From the NCBI GenBank assembly GCA_016721425.1, contig JADKID010000038.1, positions 124,001 to 188,000 on the forward strand: DNA of 64,000 bases. The letters are read 5' to 3'. Positions 49,093 to 57,282 of the stretch are shown piece by piece. The stretch's first letter is position 1. The number at the start of each line of letters is the position of its first letter. The notes under the pieces are model-generated. The model had not been told where the DNA came from, made no database searches, and saw nothing but the letters and a program-made list of their open reading frames with translations. The DNA is from Bryobacterales bacterium (lineage in GTDB: Bacteria; Acidobacteriota; Terriglobia; Bryobacterales; Bryobacteraceae). A program made the translations under genes and the position numbers.

Positions 49093-50367
49093 ATGAGCTT
49101 CTTCCCCAGCCGCCGCCACTTCATGAGCTCTTCGTTCGCCGCGCTGATCCAGCCGGAACAAACCAATCCGAAGGTCCGCGCCGCGCGGGAGGCCGCGTTG
49201 GCGCTTCTGAAGCCCAGTGAAAAGGATCTGCAACACGCACTGGAGCTCCATGCCCAATCGCTGGTGGTGGAATCCTACGGCTTCTCCCCGCGCTCAGCGA
49301 TCGATGGCAGCGCCGTGCGCAGGGCCATCGAGGCCGGCGCCACCAATCTGGAGCTGGAAGACCTGCAGACCGATATGCTGCTCACGCGCGTCGCCGATGA
49401 TCCCACGCAGCAGCAGGAATACCGCGAGGCGTGGGATGCCTCGGGCGTCACCTGCGTGCTGCAAAACGCGGGTGAAGAGGGCAGCTCACCCCTGCGTCTG
49501 CTCAAGCGGCTCGCCTACTTCACGTATCTGACAGACCGGCTGCCCGGCCTGGTTTCACGCGCCGCGGCGCCCGATGACATCGTGGCCGCCAAGAAGCAGG
49601 GCCGCCACTGCGTCTACCTCACCGGCAACGGGATCCCGCTCGCCCAGGAGTGGAACTCGGCGCCGGAGGAACTGGCGCACATCCGGCTGTTCTTCCAACT
49701 CGGCATTCGCATGATGCATCTCACCTACAACCGCCGCAATGCGCTGGGCGACGGCTGCGCGGAGCCTGCCAACGCGGGACTCAGCGAGCTGGGCCGCGCC
49801 GCCATCGCCGAGATGAATCGCGTGGGCGTCATCGTCGATGTGGCCCACTCCGGCTGGCGCACCAGCCTCGAAGCCGCCAAAGCATCGAGGCAGCCGATGG
49901 TGGCCAGCCACACCGGCGCGGTTGCCATTCACAGCCACATCCGGTCCAAGCCCGATGAGGTGATCCGCGCCATCGCCGACACCGGCGGCTATGTGGGCGT
50001 CTTCAGCGTGGTCTCGTTCCTGGGTCGCAACGGCGACCTGAACGCCATGCTCGATCACATCGAGTATCTCGTGAAGCGCTTCGGCGCAGATCACGTTGCC
50101 ATCGGCACCGATCTCGCCTACATGCCGAAAAGCGCCGATGCGGAATGGGGCAAAGTGGGCCCACGCCCGAAGGAGCGCCCCGGCTACGAGGCGCTCTGGC
50201 CGCCCGGCGCGCTGGATAACCGTTCCCACCCGTCGCTGGCCTGGACCAACTGGCCCATGTTCACGGTGGGGATGGTGCAGCGCGGATTCTCAGATGCCGA
50301 CATTCAGAAGATCCTCGGCGGGAACGTCCTGCGCGTGGCTCGCGCCGTTTATCCGAAGCCTGCTTGA
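49093..50367 (+). CDS. M19 (membrane dipeptidase)-like protein, metal site incomplete
   Basis: A 424-residue protein. It has the M19 core: L-G-I-R-M-M-H-L-T-Y-N-x-x-N, D-V-A-H-S-G, V-A-S-H-T and H-V-A-I-G-T-D-L, giving two of the metal His residues and the late Asp. But the N-terminal H-x-D metal pair of M19 enzymes is replaced by V-V-E-S-Y-G, and the bridging Glu (normally E-G) reads T-G-N-G. So a two-zinc site looks impossible and ordinary dipeptide hydrolysis doubtful. A Tat-like R-R-H-F-M-S-S-S-F lies at the N-terminus but is followed by only a short hydrophobic stretch. Confidence 0.78.
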   Translation: MSFFPSRRHFMSSSFAALIQPEQTNPKVRAAREAALALLKPSEKDLQHALELHAQSLVVESYGFSPRSAIDGSAVRRAIEAGATNLELEDLQTDMLLTRVADDPTQQQEYREAWDASGVTCVLQNAGEEGSSPLRLLKRLAYFTYLTDRLPGLVSRAAAPDDIVAAKKQGRHCVYLTGNGIPLAQEWNSAPEELAHIRLFFQLGIRMMHLTYNRRNALGDGCAEPANAGLSELGRAAIAEMNRVGVIVDVAHSGWRTSLEAAKASRQPMVASHTGAVAIHSHIRSKPDEVIRAIADTGGYVGVFSVVSFLGRNGDLNAMLDHIEYLVKRFGADHVAIGTDLAYMPKSADAEWGKVGPRPKERPGYEALWPPGALDNRSHPSLAWTNWPMFTVGMVQRGFSDADIQKILGGNVLRVARAVYPKPA

Positions 50368-50368
50368 C

Positions 50369-50386
50369 GGCGGGAGTGCGCCCGCC
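50369..50386. terminator. terminator-like GC hairpin after the M19-like gene
   Basis: GGCGGG (50369-50374) pairs with CCCGCC (50381-50386) around six bases, directly after the stop codon. Further flanking pairing (TTGACG and CGTCAA) is possible across a bulge. There is no T run, so termination strength is uncertain. Confidence 0.45.
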
Positions 50387-50428
50387 CGAGCGTCAACAGG
50401 AGTCTGGGGCCTGAAGCTGGAAAAACCC

Positions 50429-50457
50429 TTGACCCCGTGGGCAAAGAGGAGGAGAAT
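50429..50457 (+). promoter_or_regulatory. sigma-70-type promoter of the first TonB-dependent receptor
   Basis: TTGACC (50429-50434), a 17-base spacer and GAGAAT (50452-50457) lie about 66 bases before the ATG at 50524. A good -35 and ideal spacing support the call; the -10 is imperfect. Confidence 0.5.
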
Positions 50458-50523
50458 CGCGCTAAGCCGAATTGCGCCGCTCGCGCACAATCCGGTCTTT
50501 GGTTCATTGAGAAGGGAGTTCCT

Positions 50524-53500
50524 ATGTCTCGTGCCACGAAGTTTCTCGCGGCGTTGGCATTCCTTGGCGCCTTTGCTTCCAGCTTACCGGCGCAATCTAT
50601 TTACTCGACATTGACCGGAGTTGTTTCCGATCCCTCGGAGGGCCTGGTTGTCCAGGCAACCGTGAAGCTGAGAGACGTTCAGTCCAACTCGCTCCGCGAA
50701 ACGGTCACCAACAGCCAGGGCTACTACACATTCGCCTCGGTGGCTGTTGGTACCTATGAACTGACGGTGGAGTTGTCGGGCTTTGCCACCTACCAGGAGA
50801 CCGGCATCGCGCTGGGCGGCGGTGAGCGGCGCAACATCAACGTCACGCTGAAGGTGGGCAGCACCGCCGATACGGTGGTTGTCACGGGCACCACGGAAAT
50901 GCTGGTCCCGACCGATTCCGGCGAGAAGTCCACCACTCTGAACATCAAGCAGTTGGAGAACTTCGTCCAGGTCAGCAGCAACGCCGCGGAATTCATCAAG
51001 ATTATGCCCGGCTTCGGCGTCCAGAACGGCACGCAGAATGCCGCGAACTACAGCGGCCAGACCATGGGCATCAACGCCAACGGCAACGCCGGCAGCCAAA
51101 GCCCGTTGAACAACGCCTACGCCTACAACGGACTACCCAGCAATACCCTGGATATTACGGCCGACGGTGCGCACGTCTCTGATCCAGGCTGCAATTGCGA
51201 TACGCCGGTTAACCCCAACTCAGACATGGTCGCCGAGTTCAAGATCACCATGTCCAACTTCAGCGCCGAAAACCAGAAGGGTCCGGCGGTCATCAGCTCG
51301 GTTGCCAAGTCCGGCGGTAACACGTTTCATGGCTCCGGATTCCTCTACGCCCGGCATTACACGTTGAACGCCAACGACTGGATCAACAACGCCAGCAGCC
51401 GGCCGAGACCGCAGAACAAGTACTACTATCCGGGCGCCACGCTGGGTGGACCCGTCGTCATTCCGGGCACCAACTTCAACAAAGACAGGAACAAGCTGTT
51501 CTTTTTCACGGGTTATCAGTATTTCTACCAGGTGCTCGACACCGGCTTGCAGCGCTCCGCGGTTCCTACCGATGGAATGCGAGCCGGCGATTTCTCGCCC
51601 ACCGAACTTGCCAAGATGGGCAAGATCACGGCCTCCGGTTCGGCCCCGGGACAAATCAACGCACGCAACCTCGCCCTCTACCCGGGAGGAATCATCCCCG
51701 CCTCCGCCATCGATCCCAACATGCTGGCGCTGATGAAGCTCTACCCGAAGCCGAACGCTGATCCCAACGCCACCGGCGGGTACAACTGGACTGACCAGCT
51801 CTTGTTCAACCAGAACAACCATCAGTGGATGACGCGCGTGGACTACAACATCAGCGACAACACCAAGATGTTCGTTCGCTACAACATGCAGCGCGAGTTG
51901 CAGAGGTTCCCGATGCAGGTGTGGTCCACGGCCACCACTCAACAACTGCCCTATCCGTCGTCGGTACTCGGCAAGAACAAATCAGACTCCGTCACCGCTT
52001 CGCTGACCCATGTCTTCAGTCCGAGCATGACCAATGAATTCGTCTTCGGCTACACCTATATCGGCTTCCCGAACGTCTTCGAGGATCCCGACAAGGTCGA
52101 TCCCGCCAAGATCGGTTTCAACTCCAAGCTCCTCTACAAGAACAACGTCCCTCAATTTCCGAACCTTGCTGCTGGTGTGGAAGCCGCGGCAATCCGAAAC
52201 TATGGCGGATTCGAGGTGGGCGGTCCAACCGCAGGCCTATACGCGAACAAATACATGCCCAGCCTCAGCGACATTGTCACCAAGGTCTGGGGCAGGCATA
52301 CCATCAAGGGCGGCGTCTTCTGGGAGTACATCCGGAATGCCCAGCCCGCCAGCAGCGCCGCGAACGGCACGTTTACCTTTAACAACAACAACTCGAACTC
52401 GCTGGGTAACGACTACGCCGACATGTTGATCGGAAACCTGAATTCCTTCAACCAATTCTCGTTCAACCGCGTAAACGACATCGGATACTCAACGTGGGAG
52501 GGTTTTGTCCAGGACTCCTGGAAGATTAACAAACGCCTGACTCTGGAACTGGGTGTGCGCCTGACCCATTTCACTCCCTGGCTGGACAGGCTCAACTACG
52601 GGTTCTCCGTCTTTGACTACTCCAAGTACAACTCCAGTTGCACGCCCACTCAGTACTGCGGCTTCCTCTGGAACAAACGGGATGCCAGCGTTCCCATGGG
52701 TGGCTTCCCGACCAGGGGCGTCAACCCACAGCCGCGCTTTGGCGTTGCCTACGATGTTTTCGGAAACGGCCGCACAGTCATTCGCGGCGGTTGGGGTATG
52801 TACTACTTCCACTCGGGGCAGTTCACCACCGGCCTGGACGTCGCCGCCGGAGTCGAAACCATCACCCTCAACAACAACCAGGGCATTGGCGCTTCACCGT
52901 GGGTCGTGAGCCCCACCGCTAACGCCAAGCCACTGATGGTCAGAGACCTCGGCACCATGAACTTCTCGAGTGCCGCCCTCTCGCCCGGAGCCGTGGACGG
53001 CAAGGACGACAGGTCTCCCCTCACGAAGAGCTACAGCTTCACCATCGCGCAGCAACTGCCCTGGTCCAGCCTGCTGGAAATCGCCTACGTCGGCAACGAG
53101 AGCACGGACCTTCTCGTCACGGCGGCCAGCACCTATAGCAGCATCAACCTGGTTCCGGTGGGTGCGATGCTCTCGTCCGCCAACGGCGGCGCTGACCCCA
53201 ACTCGCTGGTCGCAAACAACTTCCGCCCCCTCAAAGGGTTCTCGGATATTAACCTGGCGACCCATGGCCCATATGCCAACTACAATTCCCTGCAGACCAC
53301 GTGGGCCCGCACCCGGGGCCGCTATATGATGAGCCTGAACTACACGTTTGCCAAAGCTCTGGGCATCATCAACAACGGCTCATACGACCCGTACAACATA
53401 CGCAACAACTACGGCGTACAGGCCAGCGACCGCACTCACCTTTTCAACCTGGCCTACTCCGTGGAAATGGGGAACCCCGTCAAGAACAGGATCGCCGGCG

Positions 53501-54042
53501 GCCTCGCCAACGGATGGCAGGTCTCCGGCCTGGTGCAGGTGCAAAGCGGCGCCAACCTCACCAGCAATCGGGGCAACAACTGGGGCATGAACACCAACGG
53601 CTACAAGATCCCCGGAACCACGCACAACGTCAGCAGCGCGTCGTTGCTGGGCACGCCCGCCATTCCGCTCCGCCCCTTGGTCATCTGCGATCCGGGTGCG
53701 AATCTCCAACCGCAGCAGTACGTCAACCAGGCCTGTTTCGCCATGCCGACGCGGGTTGGACAGAACGGCCCAACCACTCTGCCCGTGCAGTACGGCCCGG
53801 CCTTCTTCAACGCGGACCTCGCGCTCTTCAAGAACTTCAATATCAAAGAAGGGATGAAGCTCCAGTTCCGCGCCAACGCCTATAACTTCCTGAATCATCC
53901 GCTCTGGTCATTCGATAGCGCCACCAACCTGACGCTGGGATTCAACGGTACCACCGGAGCGATCAACTCACCCTTGTTCGGCTGGGCGACGCAAAAACAA
54001 GGCCGCCGCACCATCCAACTGGCCGTTAAGTTCCTGTTCTGA
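50524..54042 (+). CDS. Oar-type TonB-dependent receptor (first)
   Basis: A 1172-residue outer-membrane protein. After the signal peptide (about 1-25, ending L-P-A-Q) comes a carboxypeptidase-regulatory-like beta-sandwich (about 30-110: L-T-G-V-V-S-D-P-S-E, Y-Y-T-F-A-S-V-A-V-G-T-Y-E-L-T-V, G-F-A-T-Y). A plug-like region (about 120-250) has V-T-G-T-T-E-M-L-V-P and the N-T-L-D-I-T-A-D-G segment, and a long beta-barrel region follows, ending in a C-terminal strand with final Phe. No clear TonB box could be picked out. Acidobacteria carry many such Oar-like proteins for uptake of large oligomers. A GGGAG box precedes ATG 50524. Confidence 0.88.
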   Translation: MSRATKFLAALAFLGAFASSLPAQSIYSTLTGVVSDPSEGLVVQATVKLRDVQSNSLRETVTNSQGYYTFASVAVGTYELTVELSGFATYQETGIALGGGERRNINVTLKVGSTADTVVVTGTTEMLVPTDSGEKSTTLNIKQLENFVQVSSNAAEFIKIMPGFGVQNGTQNAANYSGQTMGINANGNAGSQSPLNNAYAYNGLPSNTLDITADGAHVSDPGCNCDTPVNPNSDMVAEFKITMSNFSAENQKGPAVISSVAKSGGNTFHGSGFLYARHYTLNANDWINNASSRPRPQNKYYYPGATLGGPVVIPGTNFNKDRNKLFFFTGYQYFYQVLDTGLQRSAVPTDGMRAGDFSPTELAKMGKITASGSAPGQINARNLALYPGGIIPASAIDPNMLALMKLYPKPNADPNATGGYNWTDQLLFNQNNHQWMTRVDYNISDNTKMFVRYNMQRELQRFPMQVWSTATTQQLPYPSSVLGKNKSDSVTASLTHVFSPSMTNEFVFGYTYIGFPNVFEDPDKVDPAKIGFNSKLLYKNNVPQFPNLAAGVEAAAIRNYGGFEVGGPTAGLYANKYMPSLSDIVTKVWGRHTIKGGVFWEYIRNAQPASSAANGTFTFNNNNSNSLGNDYADMLIGNLNSFNQFSFNRVNDIGYSTWEGFVQDSWKINKRLTLELGVRLTHFTPWLDRLNYGFSVFDYSKYNSSCTPTQYCGFLWNKRDASVPMGGFPTRGVNPQPRFGVAYDVFGNGRTVIRGGWGMYYFHSGQFTTGLDVAAGVETITLNNNQGIGASPWVVSPTANAKPLMVRDLGTMNFSSAALSPGAVDGKDDRSPLTKSYSFTIAQQLPWSSLLEIAYVGNESTDLLVTAASTYSSINLVPVGAMLSSANGGADPNSLVANNFRPLKGFSDINLATHGPYANYNSLQTTWARTRGRYMMSLNYTFAKALGIINNGSYDPYNIRNNYGVQASDRTHLFNLAYSVEMGNPVKNRIAGGLANGWQVSGLVQVQSGANLTSNRGNNWGMNTNGYKIPGTTHNVSSASLLGTPAIPLRPLVICDPGANLQPQQYVNQACFAMPTRVGQNGPTTLPVQYGPAFFNADLALFKNFNIKEGMKLQFRANAYNFLNHPLWSFDSATNLTLGFNGTTGAINSPLFGWATQKQGRRTIQLAVKFLF

Positions 54043-54048
54043 CAACCG

Positions 54049-54080
54049 GAGCTGGGCAGGTCTTCGGGCCTGCCCAGCTC
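54049..54080 (+). terminator. rho-independent terminator with UUCG tetraloop
   Basis: GAGCTGGGCAGG (54049-54060) is perfectly complementary to CCTGCCCAGCTC (54069-54080). The loop contains C-TTCG-G (54062-54067), the very stable UUCG tetraloop, which extends the stem. The bases that follow are pyrimidine-rich. It follows the receptor stop by seven bases. Confidence 0.8.
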
Positions 54081-54093
54081 TCGCCTCCTTGTC

Positions 54094-55215
54094 TTACTTG
54101 TTCCCGCCCTGCGTCCGCCGCGCCTGCGCCTCTCTGGTTAAACGCTCCGCCTCGGCCCTTTCCCTGTCCCCCTCCGCCTTGCGCTTCAACCGGTAGTAAA
54201 CCGTCGCCAGCGTGACGTGCGCCTCAATAAACGCCGGAGCCTGCCGCAGAATGCCCACCAGCGCCACCCGCGCCTCTTCCAGTTTGCCGGCCGCCAGGCT
54301 CAGCGATGCCAGTTGAAACCTCGCCCGGATATCGCCGGGCCGTACCAGCAGCGCCCGGTCCAGCAGCTTGCGCGCGCCATCGTAATCCTGATCCTGCCGG
54401 AGCAGCGCCCCCAACTGCAAATTCGATTCAAAATCATTCGCATTGAGCGCCAATTCTTTTTGGAAAGCCAGCCGCGCAGCCGCTGCGTCGCCGGTCTGGA
54501 TATGCGCGTCGCCCAGCGAGGCATGAACGTCGGGCAGCTGCGGATTCAAGGCGGCAGCCTTCTCGAAATCGGCGATGGCCGCTTCAAACTCCAGCGCGCC
54601 CAGCTTCTCCATGCCCAGCAAGAGCCACGTTTCCGCCGATTCCCCATTCTTGAGAATGCGGTCGATCACCGGCTGTGCCCGCTCGATCTGCTTGTCGCGC
54701 AGCAGCGCCGTGCCCAGCAGATAGGCGATGGCCAGGTCGCTCTGATCCAGCCTCTCCACCGGCGCCAGCAATTCGATCACCTGCCGGACCTCGCCCAGGC
54801 GCAGGCGGCAATCGGCCAGCAGTAGCAGTGTCTGCCGGTCTCCGGGTTGCTCCTTGTGCAGCACTGCGAGTCCGGCCGCCGCGTCCCGCAAGCGCCCCAG
54901 CTTGTACTCGGCCAGCGCGATGTTCAGGCGGATCCGCCGGTCAGCTGGTCTTCGCTGGAGTGCCTGGCGATACTCGGTGATGGCCTCGCTGTAGCGTCCG
55001 CTGCGCACCAGCGCGACGCCGAGATTGGAGCGTGCCTCTACCGAATCCGGCCGCAGCTTCAGATACGCGCGGTACTGCGGAATCGCCCGCTCCACGTCGC
55101 CTGCCTGGTGCAAAGCCGCCGCGCTTTTCAAAATGCGCTCCGGGCTCTCCTGCCCGCTGGCCGCCTGGCTCAGCAGCGTGAGAAGGGTGATTGCGCAGAG
55201 TACAGCCGTGGCCAT
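54094..55215 (-). CDS. secreted TPR-repeat protein
   Basis: A 373-residue protein with a signal peptide (M-A-T-A-V-L-C-A-I-T-L-L-T-L, ending A-A-S-G-Q). The rest is a chain of about nine tetratricopeptide-like helical pairs, with typical pieces such as A-L-H-Q-A-G-D-V-E-R-A-I-P-Q-Y-R-A-Y-L-K-L, N-L-G-V-A-L-V-R-S-G-R-Y-S-E-A-I, A-S-L-G-D-A-H-I-Q-T-G-D-A-A-A-A-R and A-R-F-Q-L-A-S-L-S-L-A. TPR solenoids bind proteins, here probably in the periplasm. It is convergent with the receptor and lies downstream of the sigma/anti-sigma pair on the same strand. Confidence 0.85.
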   Translation of the reverse strand: MATAVLCAITLLTLLSQAASGQESPERILKSAAALHQAGDVERAIPQYRAYLKLRPDSVEARSNLGVALVRSGRYSEAITEYRQALQRRPADRRIRLNIALAEYKLGRLRDAAAGLAVLHKEQPGDRQTLLLLADCRLRLGEVRQVIELLAPVERLDQSDLAIAYLLGTALLRDKQIERAQPVIDRILKNGESAETWLLLGMEKLGALEFEAAIADFEKAAALNPQLPDVHASLGDAHIQTGDAAAARLAFQKELALNANDFESNLQLGALLRQDQDYDGARKLLDRALLVRPGDIRARFQLASLSLAAGKLEEARVALVGILRQAPAFIEAHVTLATVYYRLKRKAEGDRERAEAERLTREAQARRTQGGNK

Positions 55216-55246
55216 TCAGCAGCCAGCATAGAACAATCCGGCCCGC

Positions 55247-55744
55247 CTATTCCCGCCCCAGCGCCACGTAAAACACCGCCGGCACCAGAAAGACCGCCGC
55301 CACCAGGCTGAGCACAAACGCGCCGTGCTCCATCAGTAACTTCGACGCCGAGGCGAGCATTGCGCCGGCCTCAAAGCTGGCCATCCGGCCCAGCGCGCCT
55401 TGAAACCACGTGGAGGTGGCGCCGAACACAGCGCCCAGTAGCCCCATCGCACACGCGAACGCGATTACCTGCGCCGCCGTGATGGGCCGGCCCGCCGCCT
55501 GCACCGCCTCCTGCCTCGCACGCAACTGAGAGCGCCGCCACACACGGCTGGCGTCCGGAAGGGCAGCCTCGGCCACCAGCGCCTCACGAGACTCGCTGAT
55601 CGCACCGGCCACCGCCGCCACGTCGCGGCAGATCTCGCACTGCGCCGCGTGCGCCCGCAGTGGCTCGCCGGCCTGCTCCGGCCAGCGCCCTTGAAACACG
55701 GCGTCCAGCACCTCGGCTTCAAACTCGCACTCCACGCGCTTCAT
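55247..55744 (-). CDS. membrane anti-sigma factor with zinc finger
   Basis: A 165-residue protein. A ZAS-type zinc site His32, Cys36 and Cys39 (A-H-A-A-Q-C-E-I-C-R) lies near the N-terminus. Two predicted transmembrane helices follow at about 90-110 and 135-160 (V-I-A-F-A-C-A-M-G-L-L-G, F-V-L-S-L-V-A-A-V-F-L-V-P-A-V). A short periplasmic loop separates them. The design and the four-base overlap with the sigma factor gene indicate that it holds that sigma factor inactive. It is much smaller than the anti-sigma at 34847 and lacks HEAT repeats. Confidence 0.82.
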   Translation of the reverse strand: MKRVECEFEAEVLDAVFQGRWPEQAGEPLRAHAAQCEICRDVAAVAGAISESREALVAEAALPDASRVWRRSQLRARQEAVQAAGRPITAAQVIAFACAMGLLGAVFGATSTWFQGALGRMASFEAGAMLASASKLLMEHGAFVLSLVAAVFLVPAVFYVALGRE

Positions 55745-56325
55745 GGCCGCCTCCCGCCCAGCAGTGCCGCCATTTTGCGGCGCGTCCGATACAGCAGTGT
55801 CTTCAGGCTGCCGCGACGGATCCCCAGCGCTCCCGCGATCTCCTCGTGCGAGGCGCCTTCGGCATAGGCCAGCCACAGCATCGCCCGCTCGCGCGGCTGC
55901 AAGGCCGACATCGCGCGGTTCAGATCCGCTCTGCCCTCCGGACTGCCCGCCGGACTCGCTGACGACACCTGCTCGATCTCCTCGCCGGCCGGGATCGCCG
56001 GAATCCGCGCCAGGCTGCGCCGCCGCGCATCGCGCGCCAGGTTGCCGGCAATCAGATACACCGAGTTGCGCCGGTGCGCCTCGCTCTCGTGCGTTGCCGC
56101 AGCTCGCAGAAACCGGTAGTACGTCTCCTGCAACAGGTCGTCGGCCAGTTCGCGGTCGCCCGTGATGCGCACCAGGTACGCCCATAGCCCGCGCGAGGTC
56201 CGCTCGTAGAAGCCCCGGAATGCGTCCTCGTCCACTACGAACTCCGTGCGGGCTTCGTCGGCGGCATCGCTTCGGTTCAGATCGGAAAATGTTGTATCTC
56301 GAAACATGGAACGTCGCTTGGCCAT
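55741..56325 (-). CDS. ECF-type RNA polymerase sigma factor
   Basis: A 194-residue sigma factor. Region 2 (about 33-95) has F-R-G-F-Y-E-R-T-S-R-G-L-W-A-Y-L, the core helix L-A-D-D-L-L-Q-E-T-Y-Y-R-F-L and N-S-V-Y-L-I-A-G-N-L-A-R-D. Region 4 (about 133-185) has L-Q-P-R-E-R-A-M-L-W-L-A-Y-A-E-G and S-H-E-E-I-A-G-A-L-G-I-R-R-G-S-L-K-T-L-L-Y-R. It is translationally coupled to the anti-sigma gene. A later ATG at residue 7 is possible. It starts six bases after the membrane protein gene upstream. Confidence 0.9.
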   Translation of the reverse strand: MAKRRSMFRDTTFSDLNRSDAADEARTEFVVDEDAFRGFYERTSRGLWAYLVRITGDRELADDLLQETYYRFLRAAATHESEAHRRNSVYLIAGNLARDARRRSLARIPAIPAGEEIEQVSSASPAGSPEGRADLNRAMSALQPRERAMLWLAYAEGASHEEIAGALGIRRGSLKTLLYRTRRKMAALLGGRRP

Positions 56326-56331
56326 CGCCGG

Positions 56332-57186
56332 CTAGGCATCCCGGGACTCGGACGCTGCTCGCTCAATCAATCCCAGCCGCCAGGAGATCACATAAGAGAT
56401 GATCGCCGAAATGACGAACCCCACGCCGAGCGCCAGAGCCAGCACACCCAGCGCGCTCAACGGTTGCGCCGCCTCGTTGCCCGCCTGGCTGCTGACGATC
56501 TGCAGCCCGATCCCGCCCGCCATCATCACCAGCCCGCCCTGCAGTGCCCACAGGATCCGCCCCAACGGCGCGCCCATCGCCCTCGGCGCGGCATCGAGCT
56601 TGATCGGAGTCGATTCCAGAAACTTCGCGCCCGCCGGCGTTTGGATATAGGCGATCAAATCCTCGTTCGACGTAAAGCGATCCAGCAGTTTCGTGTGTAC
56701 GTCCGTCTGCACCTTCGCCAGCCGGCTCCACCGCCGGTAGTCCACCAGAGTACGGATCAGCCAGATGATCACCGAGACCGCCATGCCAAATCCAAGGAAT
56801 ATGCCGACGGCGTCAAACGCGCGGCTCCACATTTGAACTGCCGGACTGGCGTCGTCGTATCGCTCGTGCCGGGGAGGCTCGCCCACATAAAAGACCGAAT
56901 TGTGGGCAATCTCCGGATGCGTGCTCAGAAAGGCCGCCAGGCTCGGGTACGGCGCCAGATACGCCTGATTCGTCAGAAGCGTCGGATCCAGCTGCAAAAC
57001 ACTGCGCAGCGTCGGCGGGCAGCGTTGCAGGATCTGCGACAGCTCTTCCCTCGTGCGGTTCGCGTCCGGTTGCTCCGCCAGCACAATGGGCTGCGCCGGC
57101 TTCTGCCCCCACGCCGATAGCTGCGCCATGGCCAGGCCGGCCGCCATCATCCCTGTCATCCACGCTCGTCTATACGATGTCTGCAC
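56332..57186 (-). CDS. exported membrane protein of unknown function
   Basis: A 284-residue protein. The GTG at 57186 starts a signal-like N-terminus (V-Q-T-S-Y-R-R-A-W-M-T-G-M-M-A-A-G, then L-S-A-W-G-Q). A periplasmic segment of about 100 residues follows, with the pattern C-P-P-T-L-R-S-V-L-Q-L-D-P-T-L-L and a Pro/Tyr-rich stretch. Predicted transmembrane helices lie at about 125-145, 205-225 and 240-262, with a Lys/Asp-rich loop (about 150-195) between the first two. I recognise no family. It directly precedes the sigma factor gene and may share its control. Confidence 0.65.
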   Translation of the reverse strand: MQTSYRRAWMTGMMAAGLAMAQLSAWGQKPAQPIVLAEQPDANRTREELSQILQRCPPTLRSVLQLDPTLLTNQAYLAPYPSLAAFLSTHPEIAHNSVFYVGEPPRHERYDDASPAVQMWSRAFDAVGIFLGFGMAVSVIIWLIRTLVDYRRWSRLAKVQTDVHTKLLDRFTSNEDLIAYIQTPAGAKFLESTPIKLDAAPRAMGAPLGRILWALQGGLVMMAGGIGLQIVSSQAGNEAAQPLSALGVLALALGVGFVISAIISYVISWRLGLIERAASESRDA

Positions 57187-57282
57187 GATTGCTTCTGGAC
57201 CTCTGCCCACTACATACGCGGCGGGCGCGCGCCGGTTCACACCCCACCCTGTAGATTCCGCACCGTAAACTGAAGTGGACCC

